This document shows positions 46,629-52,881 of a DNA stretch of 52,881 bases, piece by piece. The notes beneath the pieces were generated by a model. It saw only the letters and a list, made by a program, of their open reading frames with translations, was not told the origin of the DNA and searched no databases. Source of the stretch: Aigarchaeota archaeon (GTDB lineage: Archaea > Thermoproteota > Nitrososphaeria_A > Caldarchaeales > Wolframiiraptoraceae); assembly GCA_025058515.1 (NCBI GenBank), contig JANXDW010000001.1, forward strand, positions 1 to 52,881, given 5' to 3'. Each line of letters starts with the position of its first letter. Position 1 is the stretch's first letter. A program made the position numbers and the translations under genes.

Positions 46629-46812
46629 CTTTCATAAATATATCTAAAACACCTCTATAAATCTCTTAAATTAGTATTGAAATACACATATATCTAGACC
46701 TCAGAAACAAACAACATTACATCTTTCGAAAATCTACTCTTAGAAGTAGTAAGTATACCTAAACGTCTGCAAATTTCTACAAGTTAAGAAAGTTTTCAGA
46801 ACTCTGTAGTGA

Positions 46813-46878
46813 GTAGAGGGGTCGGCTCGGCTCTTCCACCATCACAACTCAGTCTGGGGCAGCAGCCTCATCCCCTAC
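46813..46878 (-). ncRNA. Candidate box C/D guide RNA (23S rRNA target)
   Basis: A 66-nt GC-rich stretch in an AT-rich gap. Minus strand: GTAGGGGATGAGGCTG..., box C-like GGGATGA (one mismatch to RTGATGA), 15-nt guide, D' box CTGA, 3-nt spacer GTT, C' box GTGATGG (one mismatch), 13-nt guide TGGAAGAGCCGAG, and a D-like CCGA (one mismatch). The ends GTAGGGG and CCCCTCTAC pair with one bulge. The D guide is complementary to UCGGCUCUUCC, which matches the highly conserved GUCGGCUCUUCC of 23S rRNA domain V. A TATA box lies about 25 nt upstream. Plausible C/D sRNA; no ORF covers it. Confidence 0.5.
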
Positions 46879-46898
46879 AGATAGATATCCATGATACG

Positions 46899-46908
46899 AT
46901 TTTTAAGT
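46899..46908 (-). promoter_or_regulatory. TATA box of the candidate C/D RNA
   Basis: On the minus strand ACTTAAAAAT is centred about 25 nt before the first base (46878) of the GTAGGGG terminal stem, the spacing expected if the RNA is transcribed from its own promoter. The rest of the 46629-47020 gap shows nothing else that I can identify. Confidence 0.45.
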
Positions 46909-47020
46909 ATTTGCTTTGTAGAAGCTTTACCTATGATAGTTTTTCCAATATCCTAAGCTTTAAAATAAGATATGTTTATACTGAGGTTTGTAAGTAATGT
47001 TTCTGTCGTGGTGTTCATTT

Positions 47021-47488
47021 TTGAAGATTAGATTTAATCTAAATGGAAGAGTAGTTGAAGTTGATGCTCCACCAAGTACCATTCTTCTAGATTTATTGAG
47101 AGAAGAGCTTAGGATAACAAGCGTTAAGAGAGGATGTGAAATTGGAGAATGTGGTGCATGCACAGTACTATTAGATGGTAAACCTGTCAATAGTTGCTTA
47201 ATACTCGCTCCGATGATAGACGGTAAGACAATCATAACCGTAGAAGGATTAGCGAAAGATGGTGAGCTACATCCACTTCAAGAAGCATTTATAGAAGAAT
47301 TCGCTCTCCAATGTGGATACTGCACCCCAGGTATACTATTGACTGCGAAAGCGCTCCTAGATATCAACCCGAGACCAACTATACACGAGATAAAAGAAGC
47401 TCTTGTAGGAAACATATGTAGATGTGGAGCATACCAGCAAATAATTAATGCAATAATTAAAGCATCACAAAAACTTCGTAGAACTTAG
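47021..47488 (+). CDS. Molybdenum hydroxylase small subunit (2Fe-2S), first copy
   Basis: Begins at TTG (LKIRFNLNGRVVEVD) with GGTG 8 nt upstream; the ORF track starts eight codons earlier. About 155 residues with a plant-type [2Fe-2S] ferredoxin domain (RGCEIGECGACTVLLDGKPVNSCLIL) and a helical [2Fe-2S] domain (QCGYCTPGILLTAKALLDINPRPTIHEIKEALVGNICRCGAYQQI). It transfers electrons between the molybdenum centre and FAD in xanthine-oxidase-family enzymes. It is separated from the other subunits by mocA, and a second small subunit follows the FAD subunit. Confidence 0.93.
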   Translation: MKIRFNLNGRVVEVDAPPSTILLDLLREELRITSVKRGCEIGECGACTVLLDGKPVNSCLILAPMIDGKTIITVEGLAKDGELHPLQEAFIEEFALQCGYCTPGILLTAKALLDINPRPTIHEIKEALVGNICRCGAYQQIINAIIKASQKLRRT

Positions 47489-47527
47489 AATAATTAAGAT
47501 AAGTATCCCTATGAAGTTGGTGGATCC

Positions 47528-48133
47528 ATGACTCTAAAGGTTGCGCTAGTAATACTTGCAGCTGGAAAGTCGACTAGGTTTCCAGGGAACAAGCTCTTAG
47601 CAAAAATTAAAGGAGAATCTATTATCGAGAAGATTGTTAAAACAGGGTTAAGATCTAAAGTAGATATGATAATAGTGGTTACAGGTTATGAAGCAGATAA
47701 GATAAGAAAAGAAGTAGAGAAGTTGGGAAATGATAGAATTAAGATAGTATATAACCCTGATTATGAAGAAGGTCAGAGCACCTCAGTAAAGCTTGGAGTA
47801 AGAGAAGTGATAGGAAAAGTAGAAGCAGTCATGATTCATCCAGCAGACGTAGCATTAATCAATCCAGAAGATATCAATAGATTGATAGAAGTATTTCAGA
47901 TAACGAGTGCACCGATAGTAGTTGCCTCTCATCGTGGGAGACGTGGACACCCTATACTCTTTTCCAACAAAATTCATGAAGAGATAATGATGATAAGAGA
48001 AGAAAAACGTGGTCTCAAGGAAATAGTGGAGAAGTATAGAGAAGATACTGTAGAGGTGGAGTCAAGTAGGTTTACGATTATAGATATAGATACTCCTGAA
48101 GATCTTAAAAAGGTTTTGGAGAACCTTCAATAA
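47528..48133 (+). CDS. mocA: Molybdenum cofactor cytidylyltransferase-like protein
   Basis: A 201-residue nucleotidyltransferase of the GT-A/MobA-like fold with VILAAGKSTRFPGNKLLAKIKGESIIEKIV and the metal-binding GYEADKIRK/MIHPADVALI segments. MocA adds CMP to molybdopterin, giving the MCD cofactor of xanthine-oxidase family enzymes. Its location between the first small subunit and the large subunit supports that assignment over MobA (MGD). ATG preceded by GGTGGATCC. The C-terminal IDIDTPEDLKKV is the family's usual end. Confidence 0.9.
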   Translation: MTLKVALVILAAGKSTRFPGNKLLAKIKGESIIEKIVKTGLRSKVDMIIVVTGYEADKIRKEVEKLGNDRIKIVYNPDYEEGQSTSVKLGVREVIGKVEAVMIHPADVALINPEDINRLIEVFQITSAPIVVASHRGRRGHPILFSNKIHEEIMMIREEKRGLKEIVEKYREDTVEVESSRFTIIDIDTPEDLKKVLENLQ

Positions 48134-48201
48134 CAATTACGCAACCATTAATACAATCTTCTCTAGTATATTAGGAAGATTAATAAGAGAGCTTAGAAAA
48201 A

Positions 48202-50595
48202 ATGACTTTAGAGCTTATGAGTTATCATGTTATAGGGAAGAAGACTATTAGGAAAGATGGTGTCGCTAAAGTCACTGGACGTGAGAAGTACGCTTCAGAC
48301 ATATATCTTCCAAACATGCTTTATGCAAGAGTTCTAAAGAGCCCATATCCACATGCAAGAGTGAAGAGTATAGATACCAGTGAAGCAGAGAAGATAGGTG
48401 CAGTAGTAATCACGTTTAAGGATGTACCAGATATATTGTTCTGCCCTAGGCTTGTAAGTACTCCTGAAGCAACATACAAAGATTGGAGAGTCTTAACAGA
48501 TAAACCATCATATGTTGGTGAACCAATAGCCGCAGTAGCTGCAGAGACAGAAGAGATAGCTCAGAAGGCTATAGAATTGATAAAGGTAGAATACGAGGTG
48601 TTCGAGCCTAGCTTCGACCCTCTTGAATCAATGAAGGATGGTAAGCCTAAGATACATGAAAAGATAATATTAAATGATAAAGAGGTAATAATCGAGAACA
48701 ATATTGCTTGTAAACTCGAGCTTCAAGAAGGAGATCTAGAAGAAGCATTCAAGAACTCAGACGTAATTATCGAGAGAGAGTTTAAGACTAATAGAGGATA
48801 TCATAACCAGCTTGAGCCTAAGACTGCTATTGTAAACCCTGAACCAGATGGAGGCTTAACAATATGGTGTACGACCCAGAGTATACATAATACGAGACTA
48901 CTGATAAGCGAGATCTTCAAGATACCTATAAGCAAGATAAATGTAAAGAAGGTTGCTCTAGGTGGAGGATTCGGCTCAAGTATACAAACCAATATAGTTG
49001 TACCGATCGCTGTGGCATTAGCACTAAAAGCTAGAAGACCTGTGAGATTAGCTTACACAAAAGAAGAAGATATGCATGAACACAGTAGTTATCAGATGAT
49101 ATTCAAGTTCAAGATAGGTGCAAAGAAAGATGGAAGGCTCACAGGTGGATACATGATAAATATAATGGATATAGGTGCACACCAAATCCAAGCATATCCA
49201 CTACTGGGAACATGTGCAGGATGGTGGGTTTCTCTCTACAAGCTTCAAGCTATGAAATACTCTGGGATAGCGGTCTACACAAATAAGGTACCATCATGTG
49301 CGTATAGAGGATATGGAAACCCTCAAGTTACATGGGCCGTTGAGACAATAATGGATGAGTTAGCAGAGATTCTAGGAATAGATCCAATAGAGATAAGATT
49401 GATAAACTATATTGGAGAAGGAGATCTATTCTGGGGTCAGGGACCTACCGTTAAGTCTGTAATCAAAAGTTGCGGTGTAGAGGAGATATTGAAGAAAGGA
49501 GCACTACTCATAGGGTGGAAAGATAGACCTAGACCAAGAGATCAGAAGGGGAGGTTTAGAAGAGGGATAGGTATGGCTAGAGGCTACCATACATCTAGTG
49601 CAGGTGCACCGATATCAAGCCAAGTAATCGATTACTCTGGAGCAATTTTGAAAGTAAACGAAGATGGGACGATCGATTACATTACTGCTATGGTAGACCA
49701 TGGAGGTGGGACGCTGGAAGCACATGCTAAGATAATAGCGGAGGAGATCGGGGTCCCTCTAAAAAACGTAAACATAGTTTCAGCTGATACTCAGACAACA
49801 GTATACGATGTATGTACACATGCTTCGAGAGGGATATACGCTGGAGGTGGAGCAGCACTAAACGCTGCTAGACAAGTTAAAAAGAAGATACTAGAATTAG
49901 CTTCAAGAATCTTGGACGCCTACCCCCATTCTCTTAAGATAAGACCAGATGAAGAGAGAGGTCAGGGAATAGTCTACGTGGAGGGATCTTCTAGGAAAGA
50001 GATAACGATAGGTGAGTTGGCCACTCTTGCAAGGATAAAGAATTGGGGAACAATTGCTGCAGTAGAGAGCTATCGACCCCCAGCCTGCCCACCACATTTC
50101 ACAGGATACTTCGTAGAAGTATTAGTAGATACTGAGACCGGCATGGTTAAGCCTCTTAAAGTTGTAATCGGAGCAGATGTCGGTACATTGATAAATCCAG
50201 ATCTTGCTGAAGGACAGTTACATGGTGGATTCATGATGGGTTGGAGTAGAGCAATACTGGAAAATCTAAACTATAGTAAGGATCTAGGAGACATGGAGTG
50301 TAAAGGTTTCATAATAGATTACAAGATGCCTACTGTCATGGACATACCAGATGAGATCAAAACCTTCTTCGTAGAGACTTACGAGCCTACTGGACCATTT
50401 GGAGCAAAAGGACTTGGTGAAGGAGCACAGAACCCAGCTATAGCAGCAATAGCCAACGCTATCTACAACGCTATAGGTATAAGATTTTATGAACTACCGA
50501 TCACTCCTGAAAAGATCTTAGAGAAACTAAAGCAGAGTAAAGAAATTGAGAAACTAGATTTAGAGAAGGAAGTTGTTAAGAGTGAGGTTGCATGA
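48202..50595 (+). CDS. Molybdenum hydroxylase large (molybdopterin-binding) subunit
   Basis: A 797-residue xanthine-oxidase-family large subunit. The motif in the substrate loop reads SCAYRGYGNPQVTWAVE, unlike form I CO dehydrogenase (AYRCSFR) and closer to the other xanthine-oxidase/hydroxylase groups, so CO oxidation is unlikely. Conserved elements include GGGFGSSIQTNIVVPIAVALA, VDHGGGTLEAHAKIIAEEIG, and the C-terminal GAKGLGEGAQNPAIAAIANAI with the catalytic Glu. It would bind the MCD cofactor. An internal Met codon at residue 6 is an alternative start. The substrate, an aldehyde, purine or aromatic, is not resolvable by sequence. Confidence 0.93.
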   Translation: MTLELMSYHVIGKKTIRKDGVAKVTGREKYASDIYLPNMLYARVLKSPYPHARVKSIDTSEAEKIGAVVITFKDVPDILFCPRLVSTPEATYKDWRVLTDKPSYVGEPIAAVAAETEEIAQKAIELIKVEYEVFEPSFDPLESMKDGKPKIHEKIILNDKEVIIENNIACKLELQEGDLEEAFKNSDVIIEREFKTNRGYHNQLEPKTAIVNPEPDGGLTIWCTTQSIHNTRLLISEIFKIPISKINVKKVALGGGFGSSIQTNIVVPIAVALALKARRPVRLAYTKEEDMHEHSSYQMIFKFKIGAKKDGRLTGGYMINIMDIGAHQIQAYPLLGTCAGWWVSLYKLQAMKYSGIAVYTNKVPSCAYRGYGNPQVTWAVETIMDELAEILGIDPIEIRLINYIGEGDLFWGQGPTVKSVIKSCGVEEILKKGALLIGWKDRPRPRDQKGRFRRGIGMARGYHTSSAGAPISSQVIDYSGAILKVNEDGTIDYITAMVDHGGGTLEAHAKIIAEEIGVPLKNVNIVSADTQTTVYDVCTHASRGIYAGGGAALNAARQVKKKILELASRILDAYPHSLKIRPDEERGQGIVYVEGSSRKEITIGELATLARIKNWGTIAAVESYRPPACPPHFTGYFVEVLVDTETGMVKPLKVVIGADVGTLINPDLAEGQLHGGFMMGWSRAILENLNYSKDLGDMECKGFIIDYKMPTVMDIPDEIKTFFVETYEPTGPFGAKGLGEGAQNPAIAAIANAIYNAIGIRFYELPITPEKILEKLKQSKEIEKLDLEKEVVKSEVA

Positions 50596-51494
50596 GAGCA
50601 GATTACGTAAATATAGTCAATACCCACATCGTTCCAGTTAAGCTGACCTACCACGCTCCAAAAAGCATAGAAGAATCACTAAGATTATTAGCTAATTATA
50701 GAAAGAAGGCCAGGATACTTGCAGGAGGAACTGACTTAGTAGTAGATATGAAGCTCCGTAGGAAAGAACCTGAACATATAATTAGCTTAAAGAAGATTAA
50801 GGAGTTAGATTATATTGTAGATGATGGCTCGGCTGTAAGAGTAGGAGCAGCGACAAAGTTGAGGACTATCGAGAAGAATAAGATTATCCGAGAAAGATTC
50901 CAAGCACTATACGAAGCCGTGAGATCGATTGGGTCAATACAAGTAAGAAATATGGGGACATTAGTTGGAAATATATGTAATGCGAGTCCAGCGGCTGATA
51001 CTGCTCCACCACTGCTCATATTCAATGCTACCGTTATTGCCAAGAGCTTAAATGGAGAGAGAACTATCCCAATAAATAAATTCTTCAAAGGTCCTGGTAT
51101 AACCAGTCTAGAAGATAATGAGATGGTTACCGAAGTAAGTATTCCCTATCCTCCCGAGAACTCTGGAAGCTCTTTCTTAAAGATAAGTAGAGTGGGCATG
51201 GACTTAGCTAAAGTAAATGTAGCAGTACTAGTAAAGCTAGATAAAGGAGTGGTTGAAGAATGTAGGATAGCGCTTGGAGCAGTTGCACCTACCCCGTTGA
51301 GAATATCCAAAGCTGAAGAATATCTTAGATATAAAAGTATTAATGAAGAGAATCTAAGAGTAGTCCAAGAAATCGTTGCAGAAGAAATTAAACCCATAAC
51401 AGATGTTAGGTCTACTGAATGGTATAGAAGAGAAGTCTCTAAGATTCTTGTAAGAGATGCTATAAAGCTCTCGGTAGAAAGGGTGAAAAAATGA
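50592..51494 (+). CDS. Molybdenum hydroxylase FAD-binding subunit
   Basis: A 300-residue CoxM/XdhB-like subunit. FAD elements ARILAGGTDLVVDMKLRRKEPEHIISL and GSIQVRNMGTLVGNICNASPAADTAPPLLIFNA are conserved; the C-terminal CO_deh_flav_C-type domain follows (KISRVGMDLAKVNVAVLV...IALGAVAPTPLRISKAEEYL). It overlaps the large subunit by 4 nt and the next small subunit by 4 nt. It accepts electrons from the Fe-S subunit and passes them to an acceptor. Confidence 0.93.
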   Translation: MRADYVNIVNTHIVPVKLTYHAPKSIEESLRLLANYRKKARILAGGTDLVVDMKLRRKEPEHIISLKKIKELDYIVDDGSAVRVGAATKLRTIEKNKIIRERFQALYEAVRSIGSIQVRNMGTLVGNICNASPAADTAPPLLIFNATVIAKSLNGERTIPINKFFKGPGITSLEDNEMVTEVSIPYPPENSGSSFLKISRVGMDLAKVNVAVLVKLDKGVVEECRIALGAVAPTPLRISKAEEYLRYKSINEENLRVVQEIVAEEIKPITDVRSTEWYRREVSKILVRDAIKLSVERVKK

Positions 51495-51973
51495 AGATAA
51501 AGTTGATAGTAAATAATGTAGAGAAGACTTTGGATGTTGAGCCGAATGAACTTTTACTCAATGTACTTAGAGAGAAGTTAGGGTTAACTGGATCTAAATA
51601 TGGCTGCGGAATAGGAGAATGCGGAGCATGTACGGTATTGGTTGATGGAGAGCCGGTCCTCTCATGTCTAACCCTCGCAGTTGAGGTAGATGGAAGAGAG
51701 ATAACTACTGTTGAAGGACTTGATGTTAATGGAGAACTCGACCCAGTTCAAGAAGCCTTCCTAGAAGAAGGAGCAATCCAATGTGGATACTGTACCCCAG
51801 GATTCATAATGATTGCCAAGGCTCTACTTAGAGAGAATAAGAACCCATCAAGATCAGAGATCACTGAGTATATTAAAGGAAACCTATGTAGATGTACTGG
51901 ATACATAAACATAATAAAAGCAATACAGAAAGCTTCAGAGAAGATTGCATTAAGAGAGAGGAACATTATCTAG
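51491..51973 (+). CDS. Molybdenum hydroxylase small subunit (2Fe-2S), second copy
   Basis: A 160-residue [2Fe-2S] protein. Motifs are KYGCGIGECGACTVLVDGEPVLSCLTL and QCGYCTPGFIMIAKALLRENKNPSRSEITEYIKGNLCRCTGYINI. It has the CRCTGY end normal for the family; copy 1 has CRCGAY instead. Overlapping ATGA with the FAD subunit shows that this copy is the partner most tightly coupled to the large and FAD subunits. A duplication gave both small subunits; their individual roles are unknown. Confidence 0.95.
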   Translation: MKIKLIVNNVEKTLDVEPNELLLNVLREKLGLTGSKYGCGIGECGACTVLVDGEPVLSCLTLAVEVDGREITTVEGLDVNGELDPVQEAFLEEGAIQCGYCTPGFIMIAKALLRENKNPSRSEITEYIKGNLCRCTGYINIIKAIQKASEKIALRERNII

Positions 51974-52028
51974 ACTTAGTTCTTTCCTTAGAAGCTATTA
52001 CTCTAACCAGTTTTAGTAGAAAGAAAAG

Positions 52029-52038
52029 ATTTTAAAAG
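52029..52038 (+). promoter_or_regulatory. TATA box of the small membrane protein
   Basis: ATTTTAAAAG is centred about 25 nt before the ATG at 52059, predicting a leaderless transcript separate from the molybdenum-hydroxylase operon. Confidence 0.5.
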
Positions 52039-52058
52039 AAGTATCCAGAGATATAGGT

Positions 52059-52463
52059 ATGTCAAGAGATCGTCCTACCGCTGCTTTCGCATTATCTCTT
52101 ATAGGAGGTATCTTCATTATAATTGGAAGTTTGGTTACAGCTTTAGTTACAGTACTCTTCGGTGGAGTCTTGATGCTTATACCGTTCGTGGGAGGTCTCG
52201 GAGCATTAATAATCGTGTTCGGAATAATTGGATTAGTATTCGGTATAATAACATTGATCGGAGCTACTATGATAAATTCAGGCGACCCATCTAAGGTTAG
52301 AACAGGTTCAATACTTGTTTTGATCTTCTCTATTCTAAGCCTCTTAACTGGTGGAGGATTCATAATAGGGTTTATACTAGCATTAATTGGAAGCATACTC
52401 GGACTGACTTGGAAGCCTTCTGAAAAACCAAGATATGAGTCACTGCCTCCACCACCTCCTTAA
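52059..52463 (+). CDS. Small membrane protein, DUF4064-like
   Basis: A 134-residue protein with three to four membrane helices rich in Gly (FALSLIGGIFIIIGSLVTALVTVLFGGVLML; LGALIIVFGIIGLVFGIITLIGATMI; GSILVLIFSILSLLTGGGFIIGFILALIGSILGLTW) and a Pro-rich C-terminal tail (SLPPPPP). The helix pattern and the GxxLGxxW-like ending resemble small four-helix membrane proteins (DUF4064-like). No function is known; a leaderless promoter and no operon partner are visible. A related layout is not otherwise repeated in this window. Confidence 0.65.
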   Translation: MSRDRPTAAFALSLIGGIFIIIGSLVTALVTVLFGGVLMLIPFVGGLGALIIVFGIIGLVFGIITLIGATMINSGDPSKVRTGSILVLIFSILSLLTGGGFIIGFILALIGSILGLTWKPSEKPRYESLPPPPP

Positions 52464-52501
52464 ATAATCTAAAAACCTAAATTATTTTTACAGTTTCTTC
52501 A

Positions 52502-52642
52502 TCAAGCGCTCGCAAGAGTCCTAATATATTCTCTAAGAGATTCTAGATCTCTATCAGATCCTTCAACCTTCATCGCCAGCTTAACAATTTTCTTAAATAA
52601 GAAAGTTCTTAAATAAGAAAGCTCGATTCCACACTCATGCAT
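52502..52642 (-). CDS. Possible small ORF (46 codons)
   Basis: Too short for the ORF track. The minus-strand frame from ATG reads MHECGIELSYLRTFLFKKIVKLAMKVEGSDRDLESLREYIRTLASA. It is helical and charged, looks protein-like, and is the only candidate in the 256-nt gap between the membrane protein and the xdhC gene. It includes the tandem 16-nt repeat. There is no obvious promoter, and the frame is open about eight codons further upstream; it could also be the 3' end of a lost gene. Confidence 0.3.
   Translation of the reverse strand: MHECGIELSYLRTFLFKKIVKLAMKVEGSDRDLESLREYIRTLASA
52591..52622. repeat. Tandem 16-nt repeat with internal palindrome
   Basis: TCTTAAATAAGAAAGT is followed directly by TCTTAAATAAGAAAGC, 15 of 16 bases the same. 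Each unit contains a near-palindrome TTCTTA-AA-TAAGAA. It may be a regulatory element or simply a local slippage duplication inside a small ORF. Confidence 0.5.
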
Positions 52643-52719
52643 AAACAAATCATATAGTTTTATCTAAATCTCTTTAGTTTCTAAAAGATAACCCTGTATA
52701 GATTATCTTGTTCAAGTTC

Positions 52720-52881
52720 TCATGATAGGAGAGTTAAATGCTTTAGTTCACCACCTCTCTGAATCTTTATCAACTCAGCTATTATCGATACCGCAATCTC
52801 TTCAGGGGTATCCGCTCCAATATCTATTCCCACAGGCATGTACACTCTACCCTTCAAGTCTTCATCTCTATAACCTTCTCC
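52720..52881 (-). CDS. XdhC/CoxI-family maturation protein, 3' end (partial)
   Basis: Only the last 53 codons lie in the window, running off its right edge, and this ORF is not on the track. The minus-strand protein reads GEGYRDEDLKGRVYMPVGIDIGADTPEEIAVSIIAELIKIQRGG then a short tail and TGA. VYMPVGIDIGADTPEEIAVSIIAEII-type sequence is the conserved C-terminal region of XdhC/CoxI proteins, which insert the sulfurated molybdenum cofactor into xanthine-oxidase-family enzymes. Its place beside the hydroxylase cluster supports that job. Confidence 0.85.
   Translation of the reverse strand, partial: GEGYRDEDLKGRVYMPVGIDIGADTPEEIAVSIIAELIKIQRGGELKHLTLLS

Noticed and set aside
48202-50595. Carbon monoxide dehydrogenase (coxL) call
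   Set aside because: The form I motif AYRCSFR is absent (AYRGYGNPQ instead) and the form II AYRGAGR is not matched either, so only the broader molybdenum hydroxylase family is supported.

Overview
The window is a piece of an archaeal chromosome. It opens with the last 642 nt of a 16S rRNA that matches the archaeal 915 and 958 signature regions and ends in the anti-Shine-Dalgarno CACCTCCT. The gene set (eS25, Rpp29 inside a ribosomal operon, Cdc48, RadA, Taw2, archaeal ApgM, an intron-bearing tRNA, many TATA-box/leaderless starts) points to the Thermoproteota (TACK) side of the Archaea. A deep, non-Sulfolobus lineage such as a Caldarchaeales/Aigarchaeota-like or hot-spring Nitrososphaeria-like group is my best guess, at low confidence. 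Protein genes are AT-rich while the rRNA and tRNA stems are very GC-rich, which suggests a thermophile. A bd-type oxidase of the CydA/CydA' type, a peroxiredoxin and a molybdenum hydroxylase suggest an organism that meets oxygen.

Layout. 1-3.7 kb: the 16S 3' end, not followed by a 23S gene, then on the minus strand a THUMP methyltransferase, a radical-SAM-like protein and a small orphan block of complex I genes (split nuoJ plus nuoK). 3.7-10.6 kb: TGS GTPase, argS, cdc48, hsp20 and a ferritin-like protein. 10.6-15.4 kb: a tRNA-Arg(UCU) with a 14-nt intron, followed by an AT-rich accessory block. This block is flanked by two 94-nt direct repeats (about 95% identical), each lying in a decayed reading frame. 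Between them lie a two-TM zinc-ribbon protein, a short truncated-looking ORF, an apparent ArsR-like remnant and a 952-residue membrane-anchored metzincin-like protease.

15.4-33 kb: the purine operon guaB-purA-purB with a downstream HTH-PRTase regulator, a CDP-alcohol phosphatidyltransferase, a lone gcvH with two small proteins, a glcD-glcF type FAD/Fe-S dehydrogenase pair, an anchored SNase-like nuclease, tldD, radA with a small partner, a MscS-like membrane protein, an MFS carrier, apgM and a VTT/DedA protein. 33-40 kb: cyclophilin-like protein, eS25, an asparagine-synthetase-like AsnRS paralogue, taw2, an SCP2 protein, part of the S10/spc ribosomal cluster (uL22-uS3-uL29-Rpp29-uS17-uL14) and the ogg2 glycosylase.

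40-52.9 kb is energy and redox metabolism: cydA-cydA', a peroxiredoxin divergent from an Lrp-type regulator, a two-domain KaiC-like ATPase with a small helical partner, a DUF2703 Cys-rich protein, a candidate box C/D guide RNA, and a molybdenum hydroxylase cluster (small subunit, mocA, large, FAD, second small subunit) with the 3' end of an xdhC-family maturation gene at the window edge.

The parts I would look at first are the repeat-flanked protease block next to the tRNA, the candidate C/D RNA whose D guide matches the universally conserved GUCGGCUC segment of 23S rRNA, the CydA' gene, and the stand-alone 16S gene with a U at the position equivalent to C1400.
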